Part shown: in pieces, positions 1-8,905 of the stretch | How the letters are laid out: each line of letters opens with the position of its first letter | Numbering within the stretch: position 1 is the stretch's first letter | Program-made: the position numbers and the translations under genes | Assembly (NCBI RefSeq): GCF_008639165.1 | Contig: NZ_CP029197.1 | Span: 1,984,001 to 2,048,000, forward strand | Direction of reading: 5' to 3' | Source: Streptomyces venezuelae ATCC 10712 | GTDB taxonomy: Bacteria > Actinomycetota > Actinomycetes > Streptomycetales > Streptomycetaceae | Length of the DNA: 64,000 bases | Notes under the pieces: model-generated | The model's input: only the letters and a program-made list of their open reading frames with translations | What the model was told of the DNA's origin: nothing | Databases searched by the model: none

Positions 1-2
1 GG

Positions 3-2825
3 CACCGCAGGGATCGCAAGAAGAAACGTCTCTTGTACGGCACGGCGGCCGCGGTCGTCGCCACGGCCACGATCGGCACCATCGCGGTCGCCTCACCGGG
101 CCTCCTCGGCGCGGCGGGCGACAAGGCGCCCAGCAGTGACGTTTCCCTTCAGAACCGGTTCGCCGACGCGGCGCGCGAGTTCGACGTGCCGCAGAGCGTG
201 CTGATGGCGGTGTCGTACCGCCAGACGCGGTGGGAGTCGCACGACGGCCTGCCGAGCGTCACCGGCGACTACAACGTCATGGGCCTGACGAAGGTCGACC
301 CCGAGGACCTCGAGAGCGACACCGAGGAGCACATCGAGCACCTCGTCGACGGCACCGGCGACCCGTCGATCGAGAAGAAGATCGACAAGAAGAAGCTGCT
401 GGCGCCGCTGCCCAAGCAGGAGGTCGACACCGACGACCCGAAGCTGCACACCCTGGACAAGGCCGCCGAGCTGATCGACAGCTCGACCGACACCGTCCAG
501 AACGACACCACCGCCTCCATCCGGGCCGGTGCGGCGCTGCTCGCCGAGTACCAGAAGCAGGCCGGCGCCGAACTGTCGGAGGAGCCGGGCGACTGGTACC
601 CGGCCGTCGCGCGCTACAGCCAGTCGACGGACCGCAAGGGCGCCGACCAGTTCGCCGAGCGCGTCTTCGAGTCGATCAGGACCGGCGAGAGCGAGATCAC
701 GACCGACGGCGAGCAGGTCGTCCTGCCGGCCTCCCCGGCGGTCGAGCCGGTCAAGCCGTCGAACGTGCCGCTCGCCGCGACGTCCACGGCCACCACGGCG
801 ACGACGCCCGAGTGCCCGACCGGTCTCGCGTGCAGCTTCAACCCCGCCGCCTACGTGCAGGACCTGGGCAACTACAACATCGCGACCCGCGTCCCGTACG
901 GCACCGGCGGCTTCGACATCCGCCAGATCGTCATCCACGACGTCGAGGGCACCCTCGCCGGTGCGGTGAACACCTTCAAGGACCCGAACCGGTGGGCCAG
1001 CGCCCACTACATCGTGGACGCGACCGGCAAGGTCACGCAGATGGTCGAGACCAAGAACGAGGCGTTCCACGCCGGCAACAAGACCGTCAACATGCACTCG
1101 ATCGGCATCGAGCACGAGGGCTACGCCATCAAGGGCGGCAGCAACTGGTACAAGGAGTCCCAGTACGACACCACCGCGGAGCTGGTGAAGTACCTGGCGA
1201 CCAAGTACAAGGTGCCGCTCGACCGCGAGCACGTGATCGGCCACGACGAGGTGCCGGGTGTGCTCGACCGCCTCGCCGCCGGCGTCCACTGGGACCCGGG
1301 CCCGTTCTGGGACTGGAACCGCTTCATGGGCAAGGTCGGTGCGCCGACCGGTGCCGGCGGTGCCGGCGGCCCGCTGGCCACCGGGCAGACGGTCCGCGTG
1401 GTCCCGCCGTTCACCTCCGCCAACCAGCCGTCGCTGACGTACACGGAGTCGGTCAACGGGACCGTGACGCGGAAGACCGCGCCCGCCCAGCCGGCGAACT
1501 TCGGCTACCTCTACACGCAGCCGACCACCACGTCCGCCACGCTGAAGGACCCCTACATCTCCGGGGCGGTCTGGAACAGCGGCGACAACTGGGGCAACAA
1601 GGTCGTCGCGGGCGGTCAGTACGTCGTCGCCGGGACCTCCGGTGACTGGACCGCCATCTGGTACGGCTCGCAGAAGGCCTGGTTCTACAACCCGGGCGGC
1701 CAGTACACCTCCCAGGTGAACACCGCGAAGACGGTCGTCAAGCCGGTCGGGACGACCCCGATCAAGGTCTACGGACGCGCCTACCCGAACCGCGAGGCCT
1801 ACGCCGGTACCGGTGTCCCGATCCAGGACGACACCGCCAACGGCACCAAGAACGAAGACCCGCTGAAGAAGTACACGATCCCCGCGGGTCAGGCGTACGT
1901 CGCGGCCGGCGCCGAGGTCTTCGGCGACTACTACTCCAGCGCCTACAACAAGGACGGGACGCGCGTCCAGGGGACGACCAAGTTCATGCCCATCCACTAC
2001 AACCACCGCATCGCGTGGGTGCAGTCCACGGACGTCCAGGTGGTCTCCGCCGCCGCTCCCGTCGCCGCCACCAACCGCTACAACCTCCTCGCCCGCGACA
2101 CCTCGGGTGTCCTCTGGCAGTACCAGGGCAACGGCAGCGGCGCGTTCCTGGCGCGGTTCCGGGTCGGGGGCGGCTGGGGCGGGTACAACGCCATCACGCC
2201 CATGACCGCGCTGCGCGCCGACGGCACCGGCGACATGGTGGCCCGTGACACCGCCGGTGTGCTCTGGTACTACCAGGGCAGCGGCAACCCGTCCGTGCCG
2301 TTCAAGGGCCGGATCAGGACCGGTGGCGGCTGGGAGATCTACGACCGGATCCTCGGCATCCGTGACCTGAACGGCGACGCCAAGCCGGACCTGATCGCCC
2401 GCGAGAAGTCCGGCGTGCTCTGGTACTACAAGGGCACCGGTGACCCGGCGAAGCCGTTCGCGCCGCGCCTCAAGGTCGGCGGCGGCTGGAACATCTTCAA
2501 CCAGCTGATCAGCACCGGCGACATGACCGGTGACGGCAAGCCGGACCTGGTGGCCCGCGACGCGGCCGGTGTCCTGTGGCTGTACAAGAACAACGGCGGC
2601 TCCCCGAACCCGTTCGCCACCCGTGGCCGGGTCGGCGGCGGCTGGGGCGTCTACAACTCCATGGTCGGCCCGAGCGACCTGGACAGGGACGGCAGGCCGG
2701 ACCTGATCGCCCGGGACGGCACCGGCGTCGTGTACTTCTACAAGAACACCGGCGGCTACCCGAACCCGTACGCCGCCAAGGTGAAGGTCGGCGGCGGCTG
2801 GCAGATCTACAACATGATCTTCTGA
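3..2825 (+). CDS. Secreted N-acetylmuramoyl-L-alanine amidase with FG-GAP repeats (5' partial)
   Basis: The frame is open to the window edge and reads HRRDRKKKRLL followed by an Ala/Val/Thr-rich hydrophobic stretch, which is the basic and core part of a signal peptide. The true start is therefore upstream of the window, and the TTG at 33 is only an internal codon. The middle (about residues 280-440) is an Amidase_2/PGRP zinc hydrolase domain: IVIHDVEG, SAHYIVD, GIEHEGY, HVIGHDEV and HWDPG carry the expected His ligands and acidic residues. The family cleaves the amide between MurNAc and the stem peptide outside the cell. From about residue 685 five repeats of about 48 residues follow (GVLWYY, RVGGGW-YN, DLNGD-KPDL), FG-GAP/VCBS-like with Asp-rich loops that could bind calcium and attach the enzyme to the wall or a glycan. 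A perfect stem-loop terminator follows the stop. Confidence 0.9.
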   Translation, partial: HRRDRKKKRLLYGTAAAVVATATIGTIAVASPGLLGAAGDKAPSSDVSLQNRFADAAREFDVPQSVLMAVSYRQTRWESHDGLPSVTGDYNVMGLTKVDPEDLESDTEEHIEHLVDGTGDPSIEKKIDKKKLLAPLPKQEVDTDDPKLHTLDKAAELIDSSTDTVQNDTTASIRAGAALLAEYQKQAGAELSEEPGDWYPAVARYSQSTDRKGADQFAERVFESIRTGESEITTDGEQVVLPASPAVEPVKPSNVPLAATSTATTATTPECPTGLACSFNPAAYVQDLGNYNIATRVPYGTGGFDIRQIVIHDVEGTLAGAVNTFKDPNRWASAHYIVDATGKVTQMVETKNEAFHAGNKTVNMHSIGIEHEGYAIKGGSNWYKESQYDTTAELVKYLATKYKVPLDREHVIGHDEVPGVLDRLAAGVHWDPGPFWDWNRFMGKVGAPTGAGGAGGPLATGQTVRVVPPFTSANQPSLTYTESVNGTVTRKTAPAQPANFGYLYTQPTTTSATLKDPYISGAVWNSGDNWGNKVVAGGQYVVAGTSGDWTAIWYGSQKAWFYNPGGQYTSQVNTAKTVVKPVGTTPIKVYGRAYPNREAYAGTGVPIQDDTANGTKNEDPLKKYTIPAGQAYVAAGAEVFGDYYSSAYNKDGTRVQGTTKFMPIHYNHRIAWVQSTDVQVVSAAAPVAATNRYNLLARDTSGVLWQYQGNGSGAFLARFRVGGGWGGYNAITPMTALRADGTGDMVARDTAGVLWYYQGSGNPSVPFKGRIRTGGGWEIYDRILGIRDLNGDAKPDLIAREKSGVLWYYKGTGDPAKPFAPRLKVGGGWNIFNQLISTGDMTGDGKPDLVARDAAGVLWLYKNNGGSPNPFATRGRVGGGWGVYNSMVGPSDLDRDGRPDLIARDGTGVVYFYKNTGGYPNPYAAKVKVGGGWQIYNMIF

Positions 2826-2841
2826 TCCGGTAGCGCCCCTC

Positions 2842-2889
2842 GAACGGGGCCCGGTCCGCACCGTCCACGGTGCGGACCGGGCCCCGTTC
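2842..2889 (+). terminator. Strong intrinsic terminator after the amidase
   Basis: Perfect 22-bp GC-rich stem (2842-2863 with 2868-2889) and a four-base loop TCCA, starting 17 bases after the amidase stop. It separates that gene from the trp leader, whose promoter overlaps the distal arm. Confidence 0.93.
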
Positions 2890-2917
2890 CCGTTCCCGGC
2901 TGGGTTACAGTGCTCCC

Positions 2918-2974
2918 ATGTTCGCGCCTCAGATCCAGAACTGGTGGTGGACCGCTCACCCGGCGGCCCACTGA
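2918..2974 (+). CDS. trpL: trp operon leader peptide (18 aa, three consecutive Trp codons)
   Basis: ATG at 2918 opens an 18-codon ORF reading MFAPQIQNWWWTAHPAAH and ending at TGA 2972-2974. The three adjacent TGG codons are the signature of a ribosome-mediated attenuator sensing charged tRNA-Trp. A TACAGT -10 box at 2906-2911 lies six bases before the ATG, so the message is probably leaderless. A GC hairpin (3000-3020) follows 26 bases after the stop, and trpEG begins at 3076. A trp attenuator with an 18-residue leader peptide is, from memory, known for S. venezuelae trpEG. Confidence 0.93.
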   Translation: MFAPQIQNWWWTAHPAAH

Positions 2975-2999
2975 TCGCGCGTACACGGATCACACGCAC

Positions 3000-3025
3000 A
3001 GGCCGCCCGAGGGGCGGCCTTTCTC
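3000..3025 (+). terminator. trp attenuator terminator
   Basis: Nine-bp stem (3000-3008 with 3012-3020), loop GAG, followed by TTTCT. It sits between the Trp-rich leader ORF and trpEG. Ribosome stalling on the three Trp codons would be expected to favour an upstream pairing that prevents this hairpin forming. Confidence 0.85.
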
Positions 3026-3075
3026 GTGCCCGGGCCGTTCCTCTCCGCACACCCACGGAAGGAACGACGGACCCC

Positions 3076-4947
3076 ATGGACCTCTCCCGTCTCCTCGACC
3101 CCTCCTGCCCGCCCTTCGCCCTGCTGCGCCGCCGTACCCCCGGCCGGGACCACGACACCGTCGAGGTGCTGATCGGCCGGGTCCACGAGGCCGAGCGCCT
3201 CGCGGAGCTGCCCGTGGGCCCGCTGCCGGCGCTCGCCCTCGTGCCGTTCCGGCAGATCCGGGAGCGGGGCTTCGACGTCCGCGACGACGGCACCCCGCTC
3301 TCCGTCCTGGTCGCGGAGGAGACGCACACGCTGCCGCTCGCCGAGGCCCTGGACCGGCTTCCCGCCCATGACGTGACCGTCGAGGACGGCGGCTTCGACG
3401 TCTCCGACGAGGAGTACGCCGGGATCGTGCGGCGGGTCATCGACGAGGAGATCGGCTCCGGCGAAGGCGCGAACTTCGTCATCCGGCGGACGTACACCGG
3501 AGAGATCCCGGGCTTCGGGCGCGCCGACGCGCTCGCCCTCTTCCGGCGGCTGCTGGCCGGCGAGCGGGGCGCGTACTGGACCTTCGTCGTGCACACCGGC
3601 GACCGGACCCTGGTCGGGGCGAGCCCCGAGGTGCACGTACGGATGTCGGGCGGCACGGTCGTGATGAACCCCATCAGCGGCACCTACCGCTACCCGGCCG
3701 GGGCCGCCCCGACCGCCGAGGGGCTCCTGGCCTTCCTCGCGGACCGCAAGGAGACCGAGGAGCTGTCGATGGTGGTCGACGAGGAGCTCAAGATGATGTG
3801 CACGGTCGGCGACATGGGCGGGGTGGTGATCGGTCCGCGGCTGAAGGAGATGGCCCATCTCGCCCACACCGAGTACGAGCTGCGGGGCCGCTCCTCCCTC
3901 GATGTGCGCGAGGTGCTGCGGGAGACGATGTTCGCGGCGACCGTGACCGGTTCGCCGGTGCAGAACGCGTGCCGGGTGATCGAGCGTCATGAGGTGGGCG
4001 GCCGCGGCTACTACGCGGGCGCGCTCGCGCTGCTCGGCACCGACGAGAACGGCGCCCAGAGCCTGGACTCCCCCATCCTGATCCGCACCGCCGACATCGC
4101 CGCGGACGGGCACCTGCGGGTCCCGGTCGGCGCCACGCTCGTCCGGCACTCGGACCCGGCGGGCGAGGTCGCCGAGACCCACGCGAAGGCGGCCGGGGTG
4201 CTCACCGCGCTGGGGGTACGGGAAGGCCGCCCGGCCGGCGGCCCCGCCCCGGCCCCCACGGCCCTGGCCGACGACCCCCGGGTGCGGGCCGCCCTGGACG
4301 CGCGCCGGGCCGATCTGGCGCCGTTCTGGCTGCGGATGCAGGTCCGCTCGGCCGAACTGTCCGGCCACGCGCTGGTGATCGACGCCGAGGACACCTTCAC
4401 GGCGATGCTGGCGCACGTGCTGCGCTCCTCGGGCCTCGACGTGTCGGTGCTCCGCTACGACGAACCGGGGCTGCGCGAGCTGGCGCTCGCCCACGAGGGT
4501 CCGGTGGTCCTCGGCCCCGGTCCCGGGAACCCCTCGGACGCCGCCGACCCGAAGATGCGCTTCCTGCGCGCCCTGACGGCCGATCTGGTGCGGGACCACC
4601 GGCACGGTCTCCTCGGCGTCTGCCTCGGGCACGAGCTGATCGCCGCCGAGCTGGGCCTGGAGATCGTCCGCAAGCGGACCCCGTTCCAGGGGGCCCAGAT
4701 GCGGATCGACCTCTTCGGGCAGGAGCGGACGGTCGGCTTCTACAACAGCTTCACGGCCCGCTGCGACGAGCGGACGGCGACGGAACTGGCCCTGCACCGG
4801 ATCGAGGTGAGCCGGGACGCGGAGACCGGTGAGGTGCACGCGCTGCGCGGGCCCGGCTTCGCGGGCGTGCAGTTCCACCCCGAGTCGGTGCTGACCACGG
4901 ACGGCGCGGCCCTGACCGCCTCGCTGCTGGCCGGGGTGCTGGTCTAG
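3076..4947 (+). CDS. trpE: Anthranilate synthase, fused TrpE-TrpG (PhzE/TrpEG type)
   Basis: This 623-residue fusion converts chorismate and glutamine to anthranilate, the first committed step to tryptophan. The N-terminal chorismate-binding part carries NPISGTYR (about 197) and a KETEELSMVVDEELK segment (about 225). The C-terminal part is a class I glutamine amidotransferase with the nucleophile in GVCLGHE (about 515) and the His/Glu pair in QFHPES (about 600). The order aminase then amidotransferase is shared with PhzE, which makes 2-amino-2-deoxyisochorismate; the Trp-codon leader just upstream argues for the tryptophan role. I chose ATG 3076, preceded by GGAAGGA, over an upstream in-frame start that would overlap the leader. 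trpD lies about 26 kb away and no other trp gene is in the window. Confidence 0.92.
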   Translation: MDLSRLLDPSCPPFALLRRRTPGRDHDTVEVLIGRVHEAERLAELPVGPLPALALVPFRQIRERGFDVRDDGTPLSVLVAEETHTLPLAEALDRLPAHDVTVEDGGFDVSDEEYAGIVRRVIDEEIGSGEGANFVIRRTYTGEIPGFGRADALALFRRLLAGERGAYWTFVVHTGDRTLVGASPEVHVRMSGGTVVMNPISGTYRYPAGAAPTAEGLLAFLADRKETEELSMVVDEELKMMCTVGDMGGVVIGPRLKEMAHLAHTEYELRGRSSLDVREVLRETMFAATVTGSPVQNACRVIERHEVGGRGYYAGALALLGTDENGAQSLDSPILIRTADIAADGHLRVPVGATLVRHSDPAGEVAETHAKAAGVLTALGVREGRPAGGPAPAPTALADDPRVRAALDARRADLAPFWLRMQVRSAELSGHALVIDAEDTFTAMLAHVLRSSGLDVSVLRYDEPGLRELALAHEGPVVLGPGPGNPSDAADPKMRFLRALTADLVRDHRHGLLGVCLGHELIAAELGLEIVRKRTPFQGAQMRIDLFGQERTVGFYNSFTARCDERTATELALHRIEVSRDAETGEVHALRGPGFAGVQFHPESVLTTDGAALTASLLAGVLV

Positions 4948-4974
4948 GCGGCCGGACGCCCCCGCCCGCGGGCC

Positions 4975-5973
4975 CTAGGAGGCCCTCGGGACCAGGACGT
5001 TCTCGCTCCGCCGGCCCGCGGTGTAGTCGAGGACGTTCTGGACGGTGGTGTCGATGATCTGGCCGACGGCGTCCTCCGTGTAGTACGCCTGGTGCGAGGT
5101 GACCACCACGTTCGGGAAGGTGACCAGACGGGCCAGGGTGTCGTCCTCGACGACCTCCAGGGACTTGTCGAGGAAGAACAGCCCGGCCTCCGCCTCGTAC
5201 ACGTCGAGGCCGACGCCGGCGAAGCGTCCGGCCCGCAGCTCGGTGACGAGGGCGTCGGTGTCGACGAGCCCGCCCCGGCTGGAGTTCACCAGGACGGCGT
5301 CGTCCTTCATGGTCTTGAGGGCGGCCGCGTCGACGAGGTGCCGGGTGGCCGGCAGCAGCGGCACGTGCAGGCTGATCAGGTCGGCCTCGGCGAAGAGCCG
5401 CTCCTTCTCCACGTACGTCATGCCGAGTTCGAGGCAGGCGGGGTTCTCGGCGACGTCCCAGCCGAGGAGGTTCATGCCGAAGCCGTGGGCGATCCGGGTG
5501 AAGGCCTCGCCGATCTTGCCGGTGCCGAGGACGCCGACGGTACGGCCCCGCAGGTCACGGCCCATCAGCCCGTCGAGCCTGAAGTCGAAGTCGCGGGTGC
5601 GGTTGGAGGCGCGGACGATCCGGCGGTTGACGGCCATGGCGAGGGTCCAGGCGAACTCGGCGACGGAGTACGGCGAGTAGGACGAGACCCGGGCGACGGT
5701 GAGGCCGAGGCGCTCGGCGACCTCCAGGTCGATGTTGTTGAAGCCCGTGGAGCGCTGGGCGATCATCTGGGTGCCGCCGGCGGCGAGGGTCTGCAGGACG
5801 CGGTGGTCCAGGACGGCGTTGACGCTGGTGGAGACGACCTCGTAGCCGGCGGCGATCGGGGCGGTGTCCTCGGAGAGGAAGACGCCCAGGCAGCGGACGT
5901 CGTGGTGGCCCTCGAAGGCCTTCTCGATGAGGGGCTTCTCGTCCGCCTGCACGCCGAATGCCAGGATTTCCAC
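4975..5973 (-). CDS. D-2-hydroxyacid dehydrogenase (D-lactate dehydrogenase-like)
   Basis: This 332-residue NAD-dependent D-isomer-specific 2-hydroxyacid dehydrogenase most resembles fermentative D-lactate dehydrogenases, which interconvert pyruvate and D-lactate in the cytoplasm. Visible features are the GTGKIG dinucleotide-binding loop (about 150), the substrate Arg in NSSRGGLVD (about 233), the Glu in LDVYEAEAG and the catalytic His in VTSHQAYY (about 292). GTG at 5973 is chosen because GAGGGGAAAA precedes it; the frame extends upstream only through the next gene. It is the last gene of a minus-strand group with the two-component system and may be read with it or from a promoter in the 71-bp gap. 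Substrate is inferred, since glyoxylate or other hydroxyacids cannot be excluded. Confidence 0.85.
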   Translation of the reverse strand: MEILAFGVQADEKPLIEKAFEGHHDVRCLGVFLSEDTAPIAAGYEVVSTSVNAVLDHRVLQTLAAGGTQMIAQRSTGFNNIDLEVAERLGLTVARVSSYSPYSVAEFAWTLAMAVNRRIVRASNRTRDFDFRLDGLMGRDLRGRTVGVLGTGKIGEAFTRIAHGFGMNLLGWDVAENPACLELGMTYVEKERLFAEADLISLHVPLLPATRHLVDAAALKTMKDDAVLVNSSRGGLVDTDALVTELRAGRFAGVGLDVYEAEAGLFFLDKSLEVVEDDTLARLVTFPNVVVTSHQAYYTEDAVGQIIDTTVQNVLDYTAGRRSENVLVPRAS

Positions 5974-5997
5974 GCTTTTCCCCTCAGACGTCACGAT

Positions 5998-6025
5998 GGG
6001 CCGTATACGCGCGAATATACGGCCC
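5998..6025 (-). other. Perfect inverted repeat between response regulator and dehydrogenase
   Basis: GGGCCGTATA (5998-6007) and TATACGGCCC (6016-6025) form a 10-bp stem around an eight-base CG-rich centre. It lies 25 bases upstream of the dehydrogenase start. It could be an operator or a partial terminator; no T-run follows it on the minus strand. Confidence 0.6.
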
Positions 6026-6044
6026 CACGTGGCGCCCGGCCGCC

Positions 6045-6716
6045 TCAGGCGTCGTCGAGACCCCGCTCGATGGCGTACCGGACGAGCTCCACCCGGTTGT
6101 GCAGCTGGAGCTTGCCGAGGGTGTTCTGCACGTGGTTCTGCACCGTGCGGTGCGAGATCACCAGGCGCTCGGCGATCTGCTTGTAGCTGAGCCCCTTGGC
6201 GACGAGCCGCAGGACCTCGGTCTCGCGCTCGGTCAGCTGCGGGGCCTTCGGCTCGTCGGCGCCGGCCGCCGGGGCGGGCTCGGAGGCGAGCCGGCGGTAC
6301 TCGCCGAGGACGAGTCCGGCGAGACCGGGGGTGAAGACGGGGTCGCCCACCGCCGTCCGCCGCACGGCGTCGATGAGCTCCTCCGTACTGGCCGACTTGA
6401 GGAGGTAGCCGGTGGCGCCGGACTTGACCGCCTCCAGGACGTCCGCGTGCTCGCCGCTCGCCGAGAGGACGAGGACCCGCAGCTCGGGCCGGCCGCCGAC
6501 GAGCTCCTTGCACACCTGGACGCCCGGCTTCACCGGCAGGTTGAGGTCCAGGACGAGGACGTCCGGGGTGACCGCGAGGGCGCGGCGCACGGCCTGCTCG
6601 CCGTCGCCCGCGGTGGCGACGACGTCGAAGCCGGCCTCCGCCAGGTCGCGGGCGACCGCGTCCCGCCACATCGGGTGGTCGTCCACGACCATCACCCTGA
6701 TCTGCTGCTCGTTCAT
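6045..6716 (-). CDS. macR: NarL/FixJ-type response regulator (MacR-like)
   Basis: A 223-residue DNA-binding response regulator. The receiver domain has the acidic pair in VVDDHP, phospho-acceptor Asp57 in LVLDLNLP and the conserved Lys in YLLKSAS (about 107). The C-terminal LuxR-type helix-turn-helix contains LTERETEVLRLVAKG and ISHRTVQNHV (about 165-215). Its ATG overlaps the stop of the sensor kinase by four bases, so translation is coupled. Position and pairing match, as I recall them, S. coelicolor SCO2120/SCO2121 (MacRS, affecting morphogenesis and actinorhodin). The family assignment is firm; the symbol rests on remembered synteny. Confidence 0.9.
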   Translation of the reverse strand: MNEQQIRVMVVDDHPMWRDAVARDLAEAGFDVVATAGDGEQAVRRALAVTPDVLVLDLNLPVKPGVQVCKELVGGRPELRVLVLSASGEHADVLEAVKSGATGYLLKSASTEELIDAVRRTAVGDPVFTPGLAGLVLGEYRRLASEPAPAAGADEPKAPQLTERETEVLRLVAKGLSYKQIAERLVISHRTVQNHVQNTLGKLQLHNRVELVRYAIERGLDDA

Positions 6717-7945
6717 ATTCCTTGTCCTGCCTTCCCCCGTGGAACCTTCAACTCGACTTCCGTGCCCTGTCCGGGGACCGAGATCAGCTCGGCCGTGCCG
6801 CCCAGATCCCGCAGTCTCCCCCGGATGGAGAGGGCGACGCCCATCCGGCCCTCGCCCTCCGCCTGGGCGAGGCGGCCCTCCGCGATGCCGGGGCCGTCGT
6901 CCCGGACGGTGACGATCACCTCGTCCGGCCAGTCCTCGACGAGGATCCAGGCCTGGGCGCCCTCGCCGGCGTGCACCCGCACGTTGTCCAGGGCGGCGCC
7001 GACGGCGGCGGCCAGCTCCCGCGCGGCGGACGGCGGAAGGAGGACGGGCGCGCCCGGCTCGGAGAGGGTGACCTTCGCCCCGGCCCGCGGGGCGAGGAGC
7101 ACCCGCAGGTCGACGGGGGTGTCGTCCGCGCCGAAGGGGGGCTCGTCGTCCACCTCGACGACCCGCACGACGGCTCCTTCGGCCTCGTCCTCGGAGACCA
7201 GGCTGGGCCGGATGAGCCCGCCGGCCACCAGGGTGCGCAGGGCCACCTCCTGCTCCCCCGCCATCCGGCCGAGGTCGGCGGCCTCGCCGCCGAGCGCGGT
7301 GCCGCGCCGCTGGACCATCGCGAGGACCTGGAGGACGCTGTCGTGGATGTCCCGGGCGAGCCGCTCCCGTTCCCGGGTGGCGGCCTCGATCTCCAGGGCG
7401 CGGGCCAGGGTGCGCTCGGAGGCCCGGGCGACCTCGACGACGTATCCGATGGCGATGGAGGCGACCCAGACCAGGAGGACGTTGTGGAGGGTGTCCCGGC
7501 TGGGGTGGCCGCGCTCGACGATGTTGGCGACGGCGACGATGGTGGAGGCGAAGCCGGCCCAGCGCCAGCCGCCCTTGAGCGCGTACGCGAGGACGGCCCC
7601 GGCGGTCCATATCGACGGCAGGGTGGGTCCGTCGACGGTCCTGGCCTGGGCGTCGGCGAGCGGGGTGAGGAGGATGCCGACGAGGGCGACGGTGAGGTCG
7701 GCGCCGAGGAAGCGTTTGGTGCAGCCGGCGGCGTTCGCCACCTTGGGGAGGGTGGCGAGGGTCCAGACGCTCATCCCCGACAGATAGGCGACGGCGATCC
7801 AGGGCCGCTCGAAGTCGTCGCGGCCGAAGGCGAACAGCAGGACCGCGTAGATCATCGTCAGGACGCGGTAGCCGGTCAGCGCCCGCCACAGCGGCTGCTC
7901 GACCGACATGCGCACGACACGCTCGCGCTTGGCCATCTCCCCCAC
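6713..7945 (-). CDS. macS: Two-component sensor histidine kinase (MacS-like)
   Basis: A 410-residue membrane histidine kinase of the HPK7 (NarL-partner) class. The N-terminal half has about five hydrophobic segments with little extracellular sequence, so it probably senses within or at the membrane. The dimerisation/phosphorylation helix has RLARDIHDSVLQVL with the phospho-His at about 200. The ATPase domain shows GAALDNVRVHA (N box), VRDDGPGI (G1) and a degraded second glycine loop. The chosen GTG (7945) and an ATG at 7936 are both possible; a GGGGG-rich Shine-Dalgarno region sits upstream. The stop overlaps the regulator start (ATGA). The acyltransferase gene ends only 27 bp upstream, suggesting one transcript. 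Confidence 0.9.
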   Translation of the reverse strand: MGEMAKRERVVRMSVEQPLWRALTGYRVLTMIYAVLLFAFGRDDFERPWIAVAYLSGMSVWTLATLPKVANAAGCTKRFLGADLTVALVGILLTPLADAQARTVDGPTLPSIWTAGAVLAYALKGGWRWAGFASTIVAVANIVERGHPSRDTLHNVLLVWVASIAIGYVVEVARASERTLARALEIEAATRERERLARDIHDSVLQVLAMVQRRGTALGGEAADLGRMAGEQEVALRTLVAGGLIRPSLVSEDEAEGAVVRVVEVDDEPPFGADDTPVDLRVLLAPRAGAKVTLSEPGAPVLLPPSAARELAAAVGAALDNVRVHAGEGAQAWILVEDWPDEVIVTVRDDGPGIAEGRLAQAEGEGRMGVALSIRGRLRDLGGTAELISVPGQGTEVELKVPRGKAGQGI

Positions 7946-7972
7946 CCCCCGGAATCCGCCCCTGGGGGACGG

Positions 7973-8719
7973 TTACGCGCCGGACTCTTCCCGAGCGGCG
8001 ATCTCGGCCTTCACGGCCTCCTTGGCCGCCTTCTCCGCGTCCGCGATCTGCCGCTTGGCGGCGGTCGCGTAGATGTCGACGTACTCCTGGCCGGACAGCT
8101 TCATGATCTCGTACATGACCTCGTCGGTCACCGAGCGGAGGATGAAGCGGTCCCCCTCCATGCCCTGGTAGCGGGTGAAGTCCAGCGGCTTGCCGATCCG
8201 GATGCCCGGACGCATCAGCTTGGGGACGACCTTGCCGGGGGGCTGGATCTTCTCCGTGTCGATCATGGCGACGGGGATCACCGGCGCGCCGGTGGCCAGG
8301 GCCACCCGGGCGAGACCGCCGGGCTTGCCCCGGTAGAGGCGGCCGTCGGGCGAACGGGTGCCCTCGGGGTAGATCCCGAACAGCCCGCCGCTCTCGATGA
8401 CCTCGATGCCGGCCTTGATCGCCGCCTCGCCCGCGCCCCGGGCGCCCGAACGGTCCACCGGGAGCTGGCCGACGCCCTTGAAGAAGGCGGCCGTCAGCTT
8501 GCCCTTGACGCCGGGCGAGGTGAAGTACTCCGCCTTGGCGATGAAGGTGACCTTGCGGTCGAGGACGGCGGGGAGGAAGAAGGAGTCCGAGAACGACAGG
8601 TGGTTGCTCGCCAGGATCGCGGGCCCCTCGGCGGGAATGTTCTCCAGACCCTCCACCCAGGGCCGGAAGGCGAGCTTCAGGGAGCCTCCGAGGGAGAACT
8701 TCATTGCGCCGTAGATCAA
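7973..8719 (-). CDS. 1-acyl-sn-glycerol-3-phosphate acyltransferase
   Basis: A 248-residue PlsC-family acyltransferase that acylates lysophosphatidic acid, or a related lysolipid, in phospholipid synthesis at the inner membrane face. Motif I is a variant NHLSFSD (about 38; the family usually has NHxxxxD), motif III is YPEGTRS (about 118), followed by VIPVAM. The C-terminus is Ala/Glu/Lys-rich helix. I prefer the TTG at 8719 because GGAAGG sits nine bases upstream; an in-frame ATG at 8704 is the alternative and lacks a good ribosome site. A homologue in M. tuberculosis (Rv2182c, from memory) neighbours the same ATPase, SRPBCC and FadD15 genes. It is divergent from the esterase at 8906. Confidence 0.88.
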   Translation of the reverse strand: MIYGAMKFSLGGSLKLAFRPWVEGLENIPAEGPAILASNHLSFSDSFFLPAVLDRKVTFIAKAEYFTSPGVKGKLTAAFFKGVGQLPVDRSGARGAGEAAIKAGIEVIESGGLFGIYPEGTRSPDGRLYRGKPGGLARVALATGAPVIPVAMIDTEKIQPPGKVVPKLMRPGIRIGKPLDFTRYQGMEGDRFILRSVTDEVMYEIMKLSGQEYVDIYATAAKRQIADAEKAAKEAVKAEIAAREESGA

Positions 8720-8905
8720 CTCGCCATGCCTTCCGTGTGCCGTCGCGACGACTTTATCCCGTACCGGGGTACGGCCCCCGCTACGGCCCTGGTCGGTGTC
8801 GGTCCGGTCGCGTACCGTGAAGGTCCTTCCCCATTTTCCGTCGCTTCGGCGCACCCGAAGGCGCATCCGAAGGCGAACGCGAAGTCGAGCGAACAGGAGA
8901 CCCCG

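Noticed and set aside
93..3683. Open frame of 1196 codons on the minus strand
   Set aside because: It runs antisense through the amidase and trpEG; its composition is the high-GC mirror of those genes, it spans the terminator and leader, and it has no domain.
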